A stretch of DNA of 63,523 bases. It comes from a virus. The notes under the pieces were generated by a model. That model was not told the origin of the DNA. It made no database searches and saw only the letters and a program-made list of their open reading frames with translations. Where the stretch lies: positions 1-63,523 of IMG/VR virus record IMGVR_UViG_3300046167_000749; one strand, written 5' to 3'. The position numbers and the translations under genes were made by a program. Shown piece by piece: positions 17,403-26,220 of the stretch; position 1 is the first letter of the stretch, and each line of letters opens with the position of its first letter.

Positions 17403-19352
17403 ATGCCTACAACACGAACAGTAACAGCTAGATTATCTTTCAGGAAGGGAAGCACGGCAGATTGGGCGGCTAATGATCCTATACTTCAAGACTCTGAGCC
17501 TGCATGGGATAACACATTAAGAGCATTAAAAATAGGAGATGGCGTTCGTGGTTGGTCTGAAATGGACTATATTGCCAAGGGATCTCCAAATCCAAACATT
17601 ACAGTAGCTGATGACCCTGGTGCGGTTAACTTTGCAAACTATGCACAGAAGGGGAACATGATGTATGAATTGTCCTCAAGTGCATTATATATTGCTACAG
17701 TCTCAGCGACTTTGGTAAACGTTGCCCCAAGATCAAATTTCATATCAGATGATATTGGTAAGTCAGTTATAGGCCCAGCAGCACCAACTCAAGTTGTAGA
17801 TGTTTACATTCTAGCTGGTCAATCCAATGCACATGGCCATGCCAATGTTTCTGCGCTTAACTCAAGCTTGCAAACCCAAGATGGATTATTCTACACATCC
17901 TGGCATGATGACACCTCAAACGCATCAACAAGCCAATATTATTCTGATTGGGAAAGTTCATTAGTCGCTGGAAGTACAGTAGGAGTTAATAATAGTTCTA
18001 CCATTGGTGGTAGTGCAAAGTTCGGGCCTGAGATTGGATTTGCAGCTAGAGCTGAACAAATAAATTTGACCGGAAGTAATAAGCTAGCAATTTTAAAACA
18101 CGCAATTGGAGCAAGCACGTTAGTAGATGACGCGACAGACCCCACGGGTGGTCTTTCGGACTGGGACCTAACAGCAACTGGAGACAGAAGGGGGGACGCA
18201 TTGCGAGCGTTTAAACTTTCAATTGCGGACGGCTTAACGAAACTAACAAACATAGGCTATAGTTATAGGCTAGCTGGTTTTGTTTGGTGGCAAGGCGAAA
18301 GTGGAACAAGCGTGAGTGGGCTTAATGCATTAATTTCTCACATTCGTGATTGGTTGGATACTAATTACACACTTGATATGCCTAAGGCACAATTCCCGTT
18401 CGTAATAACCAAAATTGGATACGGTACCGATCTAACGCCAGTTTCTAGTGCGGATAGCAATATAGGCATTGTTGATGCTGGTGCATACGGACACTCTGGC
18501 TCAAATAACCACATAGGAACATCGACAAACCCTGACACCACAGGAACAGGTGTAAACGATATGTTTGAAATTGGTGAGGCGTTTGCGGACAAGATGCAAT
18601 TAGCCATAAGCGGAAGCGCCAATCCACCATGGGATCCATCATCTATTACTACTCGTTTGTGGTTAGATATGGACGATCAGACAACCTTTACTTCGTCTGG
18701 CGGTAATGTCACAGCTATCGCAGATAAGTCAGGTAATAACTACGACTTTAATGCAGCGGGAGGTAGTACGCTTACCGCTGTTAATACATCACAGAACGGC
18801 AAGAATATCTTGCGCTTCGACAACAACTCAGACGCAACTACGGCAAGGACTGTAGCCTTCCCGTCGGCAGTTCATAGATACTACTTTGTAGTAAAGGTCA
18901 CAGCGTCAGATAATCACGATGCTCTAGTTACTATCCATAAGTCAAACCCCACCCATCAGATGATTATGTTCAACTTTAGTGGTAACGGAGTATTCTCTGG
19001 CGATTGGTACATGAGTCCAGGGACGCACATAACAAGCAACTCATCAAACTTACTTAACCAATGGGTAATGCTATCTATTGAACTTGATGTACCTAATGCT
19101 AGGGCAACCACATCTTTAAACGGCACACCTTACAACACTAATTCCGCACAGTCTGGACTATCAAATTTTGGCCAAGTTTCGGTTAAATTAAATGATTATC
19201 AGAACAACGCAGACTCTGATTGGGGTGAGGTGATATTCGTAGAAGATGCAACGCAGTCTAACTCAGACAAAATTGAAGGTTACCTCGCACATAAGTGGGG
19301 ACTGACGGCAGACCTACCTTCGAATCATCCGTATAAAACAACAGCACCATGA
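17403..19352 (+). CDS. Tail spike with SASA-type carbohydrate esterase and LamG-like C-terminus
   Basis: 649 residues. Residues 1-60 form the small N-terminal anchor (ARLSFRKGSTADWAAN, PAWDNTLRALKIGDG) seen on many phage fibres. Residues about 130-400 are a SASA/GDSL-like esterase: VYILAGQSNAHGH has the nucleophile Ser141 in GQSN, and FVWWQGES at about 296-301 is the second conserved block. The catalytic His is probably in the NNHIGT/YGHSG region. The C-terminus is LamG-like and ends GYLAHKWGLTADLPSNHPYK, a motif common in lectin-like proteins of aquatic bacteria and phages. Likely role: removing acetyl groups from surface polysaccharide during adsorption. Confidence 0.75.
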   Translation: MPTTRTVTARLSFRKGSTADWAANDPILQDSEPAWDNTLRALKIGDGVRGWSEMDYIAKGSPNPNITVADDPGAVNFANYAQKGNMMYELSSSALYIATVSATLVNVAPRSNFISDDIGKSVIGPAAPTQVVDVYILAGQSNAHGHANVSALNSSLQTQDGLFYTSWHDDTSNASTSQYYSDWESSLVAGSTVGVNNSSTIGGSAKFGPEIGFAARAEQINLTGSNKLAILKHAIGASTLVDDATDPTGGLSDWDLTATGDRRGDALRAFKLSIADGLTKLTNIGYSYRLAGFVWWQGESGTSVSGLNALISHIRDWLDTNYTLDMPKAQFPFVITKIGYGTDLTPVSSADSNIGIVDAGAYGHSGSNNHIGTSTNPDTTGTGVNDMFEIGEAFADKMQLAISGSANPPWDPSSITTRLWLDMDDQTTFTSSGGNVTAIADKSGNNYDFNAAGGSTLTAVNTSQNGKNILRFDNNSDATTARTVAFPSAVHRYYFVVKVTASDNHDALVTIHKSNPTHQMIMFNFSGNGVFSGDWYMSPGTHITSNSSNLLNQWVMLSIELDVPNARATTSLNGTPYNTNSAQSGLSNFGQVSVKLNDYQNNADSDWGEVIFVEDATQSNSDKIEGYLAHKWGLTADLPSNHPYKTTAP

Positions 19353-19585
19353 ACGTACTTTATACAATAACGCAAGTTAATGGTAGTACCGCCTTGGTAT
19401 CAGATGGTGTAAAAACAATAACCATAGATATGGCAAATCGTGGCACATCTTGGGAATTTTCAAATACACCAGCAACTGTAGTTACTGTTACAGGTGGTGC
19501 ATCGGGACCCGATGGTGTTATGCAAACTGAACTTGAAGACTTTTTAACAACTGAATCAGGAGACTTCTTAGAATTTGAAGAATAA
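19349..19585 (+). CDS. Small fibre-accessory protein
   Basis: 78 residues; overlaps the spike stop by ATGA. The first 50 residues form a compact beta domain (TQVNGSTALVSDGVKTITID), and the acidic tail reads ELEDFLTTESGDFLEFEE. The family is not recognised. Its place directly behind the spike suggests a chaperone or small tip protein. Confidence 0.6.
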   Translation: MNVLYTITQVNGSTALVSDGVKTITIDMANRGTSWEFSNTPATVVTVTGGASGPDGVMQTELEDFLTTESGDFLEFEE

Positions 19586-19588
19586 ATT

Positions 19589-21085
19589 ATGGCTAATAAA
19601 AAATTGACCGAACTTCCAGAGCTACAATCTGCAGATGTAGATGGCGCCGATATTATACCCGTAGTGGATGACATTGGTGGTACACCAATCACCAAGAAGG
19701 TGACCATTACAAATTTGATGGGACAAGCACCCGTTCAGCAAGCTGACATTGCTGACTTTGCCACTCAGGTATCTTTAGGTAATGTACAAGTATCCCTAGG
19801 TAACCTTCAGTCATCTTTAGGAACTGCAGCCACAACTGCATCTTCTGATTACGCAACTTCAGCTCAGGGAGCTAAGGCTGATTCGGCACAGCAACCACCA
19901 TCTGAAGGTGCATTCGCAGATGGGGATAAGACTAAGTTAGATGGAATTGAGGCTAGTGCAGATGTGACAGACACGACAAATGTTACATCTGCGGGTGCAT
20001 TAATGGATTCAGAAGTTACGAATCTAGCAGATGTAAAGGCGTTTAGCACAACTGATTACGCAACCTCCGCACAGGGAGCTAAGGCAGATTCAGCTTTGCA
20101 AAATGCCGGAGTAGATCTTTCGGTCTCAGGTAATATCCTTAAACTAATTGATCCAAACGGAACTCAAATAGGCAGTAATATAGATCTTTCTTTATACTTA
20201 GATGATACAAACCTTGCACGTATTACATCTGGTACACTTGCTTCAAGTGGCATAGCCACATTTACTCGTGATGATTCTACTACCTTCACAATAGATTTAT
20301 CAAACTTAACACCGTCAGATGCCGAAATCAAAACGGGCTACGAGAATAACGCTGATACCAATGCATTCACAGATGCTGAGAAAACAAAGTTATCAAATGC
20401 AATAGTATCAGGAGCGGTAAATCCTGTATATTTCGCTGATCAAGCTGCATTTCCTAGTGCATCTTCTAACCATGGAGCGGTTGCACATTCACACGCTGAC
20501 GGAGCAATGTATTTCGCACATGGTGGATCTTGGGTTAAATTAGCAAATGATTCAGATATTGCACTAGCATCACTTAGTGATCTTACACTATCTGCTTCAC
20601 CCGTTAGTGAGGATGTGGTAAAATACAATGGTAGTGCATGGGTAAGTGGTCAGGTATCTGTTGATGTAGATACTCCGCTAAGTGATGCACTCCGTGGAAC
20701 GGATGATGTTCATATAGGAGCACACCCACAGCAATCAACTAAGGTGATGGACAGTGTACCTGAAGGAAATGCTTTTATGGCTGCTGATGCAAGTGGACTT
20801 AAGTTCTTAGTTAAGGAAGCATCTGCTAGTGTGTTTGTTGTAAAAGGACCAAGTGCATCACCTGTCAGATTGGCAGAAGCATCTGAGCTACCGAGCTTTA
20901 GTTTAACAAAAGATTCAGGAGAGCCTGATGTTGAGATCACGGATTCAGATGGTGAAGTTTACTCTGTCATATCAGGAGATTCTGACTCATTAGGATCAAA
21001 TGGATTACCCATTAGACAGGGCTACCAGTTCCCAAGTATAGGCTCAAATCCATCACCATTATTAATATCAGGCGGAACAATTTAA
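19589..21085 (+). CDS. Long tail fibre protein
   Basis: 498 residues. The N-terminal anchor, KLTELPELQSADVDGADIIP, with VVDDIGGTPITKKVTI is a frequent fibre start. The shaft has repeated YATSAQGAKADSA (two copies, about 90 and 155) and GDKTKLDGIEASADVTDTTN, a sequence type widely spread in fibre genes by recombination. The C-terminal part includes AHSHADGAMYFAHGGSWVKL. Role: receptor binding. Confidence 0.75.
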   Translation: MANKKLTELPELQSADVDGADIIPVVDDIGGTPITKKVTITNLMGQAPVQQADIADFATQVSLGNVQVSLGNLQSSLGTAATTASSDYATSAQGAKADSAQQPPSEGAFADGDKTKLDGIEASADVTDTTNVTSAGALMDSEVTNLADVKAFSTTDYATSAQGAKADSALQNAGVDLSVSGNILKLIDPNGTQIGSNIDLSLYLDDTNLARITSGTLASSGIATFTRDDSTTFTIDLSNLTPSDAEIKTGYENNADTNAFTDAEKTKLSNAIVSGAVNPVYFADQAAFPSASSNHGAVAHSHADGAMYFAHGGSWVKLANDSDIALASLSDLTLSASPVSEDVVKYNGSAWVSGQVSVDVDTPLSDALRGTDDVHIGAHPQQSTKVMDSVPEGNAFMAADASGLKFLVKEASASVFVVKGPSASPVRLAEASELPSFSLTKDSGEPDVEITDSDGEVYSVISGDSDSLGSNGLPIRQGYQFPSIGSNPSPLLISGGTI

Positions 21086-21089
21086 AGTC

Positions 21090-22853
21090 ATGTCAATTCA
21101 AAGCGTACAATCAAAATACCCAAACGCTGTTTGGTTTGACTCTAATCACGGATCTACGGGTACGGGAACTTTAAGCGACCCTTACAACAGCATTACCACA
21201 GCAATGACTAACGCCGGAGCTAATGGGGTGGTTGCTATAAAAAACGGCACACACCAAACAAACAGGATTACCGTCAGTCACGATAATATCACATTTGTAG
21301 GTGAGTCTACCGAGGCAGTACTCTCAAGCTCAACATCTAGTGCTTACGGTTGTAGTGTTAGTGCAGATAATCAAAATCGTTCTTTCACACTAGAAACACT
21401 TAAGGTCTACCATAACTCTTCTAGTAACGCCGTGGATACAAGAACTATTATTTCAGGAGGTAATACTGCTGGAAATTTTGTTAAAATATACGGTTGTATT
21501 TTAGAAATGGGACCCAATACCTACGGAACCACTTCATATAATAGAGGTATGTTTGGTGGGAGAAATAATCAAGTGGACTGGACTATCCACGATACACAGA
21601 TAACCTCTGCTGCTACTACGGGAGGGATTTTACTTGGAGGCAGTAACGGAGAAAGACCGTCAAAAAGCATGGACATGCAAAGGTGTACAATATATGTGGC
21701 TGGTGGAACCGCCACACTTCTTGATGGAAGTTTTGCCTCACTCGCTGGAGGATTCACATACAAAAATAATATACTATATGGATCAAATGGTAGCGAAGTT
21801 TGGAATAGTTTGCCTGTCACTTCTAGTAATAATTGTTATTACAATACTAGCTACTCTAGTTCTTCAACAGGATTAGGTACAGGCAACATCTTCGCAGACC
21901 CACTATTTGTAGATGTCGGAAACAAAGACTTCCGCCTTCGCCCCGGATCACCATGCATTGATGACAGCGAACCATCGTTGCAGGATTTATATCCAAATGC
22001 TATTTGGGTTAGTGGGGGATACTCAGGTACACAGGCGGGAACATACAGTCAACCCTATGATGATCTTAGAACTGCTGTAGATTCAACCGCATCTTCAGAT
22101 ATAGTGATATGTGTAAAAGCAGGGACTACTAGCCTTGTAGGAGGAAACTACGTACCCCAACAACACACATCGGTTACTATAATTGGCGAGAATGGTACAA
22201 CCATTGACTCAGGGGGCGCAACTGCTTTCGGAGCATTTTTTGGCGCCACAGGAACATATACATTTAAGAATATTGATTTTTTAAATAACGCAACAACTGC
22301 GAATGGGCATATCAGGGGTTTCATAGGTGATAAATTTGATCATTTAGTATTAGAAGAATGCACATACAAATCAGCAGATACTACTGCACAGCGTGGTCCG
22401 TTTAAGGCAAAGAAAATAACTGCAAAAAATTGCTTCTTTGAGTCATATGTTTTGTTTGTTTCTGTGGATGTACATGTACTAAATCATACTCAAAATGGTT
22501 TAACTGCTGAGAATTGTACATTCTACAATAAGAAAAATAATTTTGCAGGCAGTATTAGTGGATCAGCTGATCAAACAAAAGTATTGCAAGTTAGTAGCAT
22601 TTCCAACACTGCCACTTACACAAATTGTATTTTTTACGCACAGGGCATGTCAAATACAACGACCGGATTAACAGGTAATAATTTTACAGGAAAAACATTT
22701 ACCGATTGCTGTGTATATTCACCCGATAGCTTCCTAGACGATTTCACGGCAAGTCAGGATTCGGGAACTCCTGTATTATCTGATCCACTATTTGTAGACC
22801 GAACAAGCGGTGACTTTCGCCTTCGTCCCGGATCACCCTGCATAACAATTTAA
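21090..22853 (+). CDS. Double beta-helix spike (two pectate-lyase-like modules)
   Basis: 587 residues with two homologous modules. Each opens with YPNA-W...GT-SDPY--I and closes with DPLFVD----DFRLRPGSPC. The first covers about residues 8-290, the second about 300-587. The strand pattern (N-C-x-F/I repeats, NCTFYNKKNN, NCIFYAQG) fits a right-handed parallel beta-helix, as in polysaccharide-binding or -cleaving spikes. Catalytic residues cannot be assigned by eye. A third copy of the module is the next gene. Confidence 0.7.
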   Translation: MSIQSVQSKYPNAVWFDSNHGSTGTGTLSDPYNSITTAMTNAGANGVVAIKNGTHQTNRITVSHDNITFVGESTEAVLSSSTSSAYGCSVSADNQNRSFTLETLKVYHNSSSNAVDTRTIISGGNTAGNFVKIYGCILEMGPNTYGTTSYNRGMFGGRNNQVDWTIHDTQITSAATTGGILLGGSNGERPSKSMDMQRCTIYVAGGTATLLDGSFASLAGGFTYKNNILYGSNGSEVWNSLPVTSSNNCYYNTSYSSSSTGLGTGNIFADPLFVDVGNKDFRLRPGSPCIDDSEPSLQDLYPNAIWVSGGYSGTQAGTYSQPYDDLRTAVDSTASSDIVICVKAGTTSLVGGNYVPQQHTSVTIIGENGTTIDSGGATAFGAFFGATGTYTFKNIDFLNNATTANGHIRGFIGDKFDHLVLEECTYKSADTTAQRGPFKAKKITAKNCFFESYVLFVSVDVHVLNHTQNGLTAENCTFYNKKNNFAGSISGSADQTKVLQVSSISNTATYTNCIFYAQGMSNTTTGLTGNNFTGKTFTDCCVYSPDSFLDDFTASQDSGTPVLSDPLFVDRTSGDFRLRPGSPCITI

Positions 22854-22857
22854 AGCC

Positions 22858-23697
22858 ATGAATATACGGACAATACAATCAACTTATCCAAATGCAATTT
22901 GGTTTGACTCTGCTCATACAGGAACCGAGTCAGGTACATTTGATGAGCCTTACAATACTTTTACCGAAGCATTTACTGCCGTTTCGAGTGGTGGAGTTAT
23001 AGCAGTTAAATCAGGTACTCACCAAGATAACCTCCGTCCCATAGATAAAAGTATTACAATTGTTGGAACAGGGCATGATGCTATTTTAGAAAAAACAAGC
23101 GCAGGTATAAATATATCTGTTGATGTTACTTTTTTGGACTTAGGGTTAAAAACAACTATAGGGGGAACCGGCTCTTATTTTATGAAGTTAGCTATTTCTT
23201 CTCCATCTTTTTTATGTACCATTAAGGGGTGTAAGTGTTTTAATACAAATTCAGCTCTTGATGGTTTTATATCGGGCGATAACAATGCTACAAATTCATT
23301 AGCTGTGTCTAACTCATTTTTCGAACTTCAATGTACAGACGGCAGTGGACGAGGGGCGATTTTGAGATCATGGAACTACGGTTTTTTCGCAGACACTTCG
23401 TTTATTGGTTGCACAATAACATTGATAGGGGGAGATGCTACAAGTTTTTTAGGTCATGGTAAATTTTCCACCTCAACACGGACAGCTAAAAACTGCATAT
23501 TTGTGGGATTCACAGGAAATGAAACTCTTTACTCCAACAGCACAGGGAATATCGTGGACGCAAATAACTGCTACCACAACACAGCACACTCAGGAGGCAC
23601 AAACAATAAATTCGGCGACCCACTATTCGTAGACTCTGCAAATGGAGATTATCGCCTAAGACCGGGATCACCATGTATAGGAGCGGGAACATCTTAA
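22858..23697 (+). CDS. Single beta-helix spike (third module copy)
   Basis: 279 residues, homologous to each half of the preceding gene: opens TYPNAIWFDSAHTGTESGTF and closes FGDPLFVDSANGDYRLRPGS. It begins four bases after the previous stop, after a short AAAGCC spacer that also precedes it at the DNA level. Likely polysaccharide-binding or depolymerising. Confidence 0.7.
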   Translation: MNIRTIQSTYPNAIWFDSAHTGTESGTFDEPYNTFTEAFTAVSSGGVIAVKSGTHQDNLRPIDKSITIVGTGHDAILEKTSAGINISVDVTFLDLGLKTTIGGTGSYFMKLAISSPSFLCTIKGCKCFNTNSALDGFISGDNNATNSLAVSNSFFELQCTDGSGRGAILRSWNYGFFADTSFIGCTITLIGGDATSFLGHGKFSTSTRTAKNCIFVGFTGNETLYSNSTGNIVDANNCYHNTAHSGGTNNKFGDPLFVDSANGDYRLRPGSPCIGAGTS

Positions 23698-23892
23698 ATG
23701 CAAAAGCTACACAATAAAGATTTCAAAATCGCATTCAAGACGGGCTCGGACGCAAACAAGTCCAAGTTTGCAAAAGAGTGTGTTAAAGGGGAATTATATG
23801 TATCTGATAACTCTTTATATATTGCCGAGAGTAGTGCTGGTGCAAATGATTCTGCACTAAGTAAATACCAAGGAACGATTGTAACACCATGA
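23698..23892 (+). CDS. Stand-alone fibre anchor domain
   Basis: 64 residues: MQKLHNKDFKIAFKTGSDAN, then a KFAKE-GELY motif and SSAGANDSALSKY. This is the same domain that forms residues 1-60 of the next two genes, but here it ends without a C-terminal lectin. It could be a bona fide small protein, or the remnant of a fibre whose tip was lost. Coupled to the next gene by ATGA at 23889. Confidence 0.65.
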   Translation: MQKLHNKDFKIAFKTGSDANKSKFAKECVKGELYVSDNSLYIAESSAGANDSALSKYQGTIVTP

Positions 23893-24863
23893 AAAAGTTA
23901 CATAATAAGGATTTTAGCATAGCCGTTAAGACGGGGACGGATGCTAATAAGACGAAGTTCGCCAAAGAAGCATTTAAAGGTGAGGCATACTACGCAACCG
24001 ATTCTGAGAATTTATATTTTGCGCAATCTACCGCGGGAGCAAGTGATGCAACATTAATGAAGATTGAGCCTAGCGCATTATCTTTTCAAAATAACTATAG
24101 TGTATCGCTAGACGGAACAGACGATCTTATAGAAACAAACTACAGACCAGCAAGTCTGTCCCTATCTACAATTAGTTGGTGTTTTTGGATAAAAAATGCA
24201 AACGGCATAGGACATCCAAATTCTACGGGAGCATTGGGATACGTATATGGAACTACATCGGGTGCTTACATATATGGTCCAACTTGTCTTACAACAGGAA
24301 ATAATGGAAATAGTATTCTTGTAGCTTGGGGCGGATACAACTCAGGCTGGAACTCAACTGAATTTGGGGGAGTAGGTGGTGCATTAGACATTCTTGATGG
24401 TGAATGGCATCATTTTGCAATTACTATTAATGGAACAAGTATAAAAATTTACAAAGATGGTGGAGACGCTGCTATTAATAGTAGTAACCCTACAAATAAT
24501 CAAGGCACACCATTTGGAACCAAAACAGCAACTTCTGCTTTAGGTACTGGTGCAAGTTATAGCACATCTCATTATTTCACAATAGGTGGTTATAATGACG
24601 CGTCTAATGACTCGCTTGCATATAGATTTTCCGGTGGCATTGATGAATTTGCATCATGGGAACGCGAACTAAGTGGTAGTGAAATATCTAAAATTTATAA
24701 TAACGGTGTTCCCGGTAAATATATAAATTCAATAAATCCACACCTTTACTATAGAATGGGTGACAATAATGGTGGAGTGGGCACTACAATCACAGATCAA
24801 GGAAGCGGTGGTAACAATGGAACTCTCGTTAACGGACCAACCTTTTCTACAGATACACCATGA
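23889..24863 (+). CDS. Fibre: anchor domain plus LamG-like lectin
   Basis: 324 residues. The anchor at 1-60 (KLHNKDFSIAVKTGTDANKT, YYATDSENLYFAQST) is followed by a concanavalin/LamG-type beta-sandwich (SLDGTDDLIETNYRPASLSL, DGEWHHFAITING, GGIDEFASWERELSGSEISK). LamG proteins bind glycans, and this arrangement is typical of receptor-binding tips. Overlaps both neighbours by ATGA. Confidence 0.75.
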   Translation: MKKLHNKDFSIAVKTGTDANKTKFAKEAFKGEAYYATDSENLYFAQSTAGASDATLMKIEPSALSFQNNYSVSLDGTDDLIETNYRPASLSLSTISWCFWIKNANGIGHPNSTGALGYVYGTTSGAYIYGPTCLTTGNNGNSILVAWGGYNSGWNSTEFGGVGGALDILDGEWHHFAITINGTSIKIYKDGGDAAINSSNPTNNQGTPFGTKTATSALGTGASYSTSHYFTIGGYNDASNDSLAYRFSGGIDEFASWERELSGSEISKIYNNGVPGKYINSINPHLYYRMGDNNGGVGTTITDQGSGGNNGTLVNGPTFSTDTP

Positions 24864-25678
24864 ATAAGCTACATAGAAAAGATTTTAGTATCGCTGTTAA
24901 GAAAGGCACGGACGCAAACAAGTCAAAGTTTGCTAAGGAAGCCGTGTTGGGTGAAATGTATTACGCTACAGACACGGGCTCTTTATATGTGGCAAATAAT
25001 AATGCTGGATCAAGTGATGCATTGTTAACAAAATATGAAGCGATAAATTATGCCATAGATTTTGACGGAACAGATGATCGTGTCGAGTTCGCAGATATGT
25101 CATTTTTAAATTCAGCTACTGCTTTTTCAATATCGCTGTGGGTTAAGTCTTCATCAACAGGTACAACAATGATGATGTTTCAATCAGGCTCTGACACTTT
25201 TGGAAATTCAATAGGTTTCTACAGAGGTAGTGCAGGTATTGTTGATTTTCTAATAGGAATAGGTGGTACAAGTGCATCATATATTCGCTATAGTTCCGAA
25301 ATTTTTGATGGAACATGGAAACACTTAGTCGCTACATATGATGGTAGTGCGCAAATTCTTTACATAGATGGATCACCCGTTTCAACTACTAAGATTGGCT
25401 CAAACGTTCCAACCTCAACGGTGTCAACAGCAGGTACCTCTCCCCATATTGCATCAAATATTAGTAATAGTTTGAATGTGCACGGTAAAATAGATGACTT
25501 TGCAATTTTTAATTCAGCACTAACCGCGGGAGAAGTGGCTAGTATTTATAGTAATAGCATATATGACCAATCAAAATTAGTTCACTTTTATAAATTTGAA
25601 AATAACTATAATGATTCCAAGGGTAGCTTGAATGGTACTCCGCAAGGTAACCCAACCTTTACAACAGATACACCATAA
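24860..25678 (+). CDS. Fibre: anchor domain plus second LamG-like lectin
   Basis: 272 residues. It repeats the architecture of the preceding gene (KLHRKDFSIAVKKGTDANKS; DFDGTDDRVEFADMSFLN; DGTWKHLVATYDGSAQILY; KIDDFAIFNSALTAGEVASI). The anchors are more similar than the lectins, consistent with tip exchange or divergence. Ends FTTDTP, like its paralogue. Confidence 0.75.
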   Translation: MNKLHRKDFSIAVKKGTDANKSKFAKEAVLGEMYYATDTGSLYVANNNAGSSDALLTKYEAINYAIDFDGTDDRVEFADMSFLNSATAFSISLWVKSSSTGTTMMMFQSGSDTFGNSIGFYRGSAGIVDFLIGIGGTSASYIRYSSEIFDGTWKHLVATYDGSAQILYIDGSPVSTTKIGSNVPTSTVSTAGTSPHIASNISNSLNVHGKIDDFAIFNSALTAGEVASIYSNSIYDQSKLVHFYKFENNYNDSKGSLNGTPQGNPTFTTDTP

Positions 25679-25680
25679 TT

Positions 25681-25908
25681 ATGAGCAGAAAATACGTAAT
25701 AATAGACAAGTCCGAAGTTTCTTCGGTAAATTTCAATGAAGTCATGGAAACCTCAGCTGATACTTTGAGGTACTCGGTAGACGAATCCAAAACTTTTGTT
25801 AAGTACGAGGGTGAGCAACCATCTTTTCTATCTGGTAAAACAGAGAACTCACATTCTGAGATCCTGGAGATACTAGGCACAGAAGAGTGGTCTCCACCTA
25901 TAGAGTAA
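25681..25908 (+). CDS. Small acidic protein after the lectin fibres
   Basis: 75 residues: MSRKYVIIDKSEVSSVNFNE, then VDESKTFVKYEG and a C-terminal EILGTEEWSPPIE. Not recognised. Compact, single-domain, two bases behind the lectin fibre; may be a fibre assembly partner. Confidence 0.55.
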   Translation: MSRKYVIIDKSEVSSVNFNEVMETSADTLRYSVDESKTFVKYEGEQPSFLSGKTENSHSEILEILGTEEWSPPIE

Positions 25909-25920
25909 TTGACACTTAAT

Positions 25921-25942
25921 GTAACACGAACTAAATTGTAAC
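25921..25942 (+). promoter_or_regulatory. GTAAC-N12-GTAAC element with sigma70-like boxes
   Basis: GTAACACGAA at 25921 and GTAAC at 25938, exactly 17 nt apart; the ATG is at 25944. It overlaps a plausible sigma70 promoter, TTGACA (25909-25914), a 17-base spacer, then TAAATT (25932-25937). If that promoter is used, the transcript would be almost leaderless. Confidence 0.55.
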
Positions 25943-25943
25943 A

Positions 25944-25997
25944 ATGGCACAGGGAAATGTAACACAAGCTAGCGGGACACTCGTATACAACAAGTAA
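25944..25997 (+). pseudogene. True N-terminus of the next fibre, cut off by a one-base shift
   Basis: The ATG at 25944 follows the regulatory element, but the frame stops after 17 codons (MAQGNVTQASGTLVYNK). Removing one G from GGG at about 25983-25985 gives MAQGNVTQASGHSYTTSNTG and then an open frame into 26221-27813. The real fibre gene is therefore 25944-27813. Confidence 0.6.
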
Positions 25998-26220
25998 TAC
26001 GGGTTTAAAATATCGTACCACCAATTCGGGCAATCCATTAGCGCATAATGATGTTGATGCTAATTTTGAGTTACTAAGGGCAGCTGTTAATGGAATTGTA
26101 AGTGACATAGATGGAGTAGTTGATAAAAATGTACTAACAAATGTTCCAGCAGGAGCGGTATTTACAGACACGGTTTACGCACTACCGGCGGCAACCGCAT
26201 CAACACTCGGTGGAATTAAA

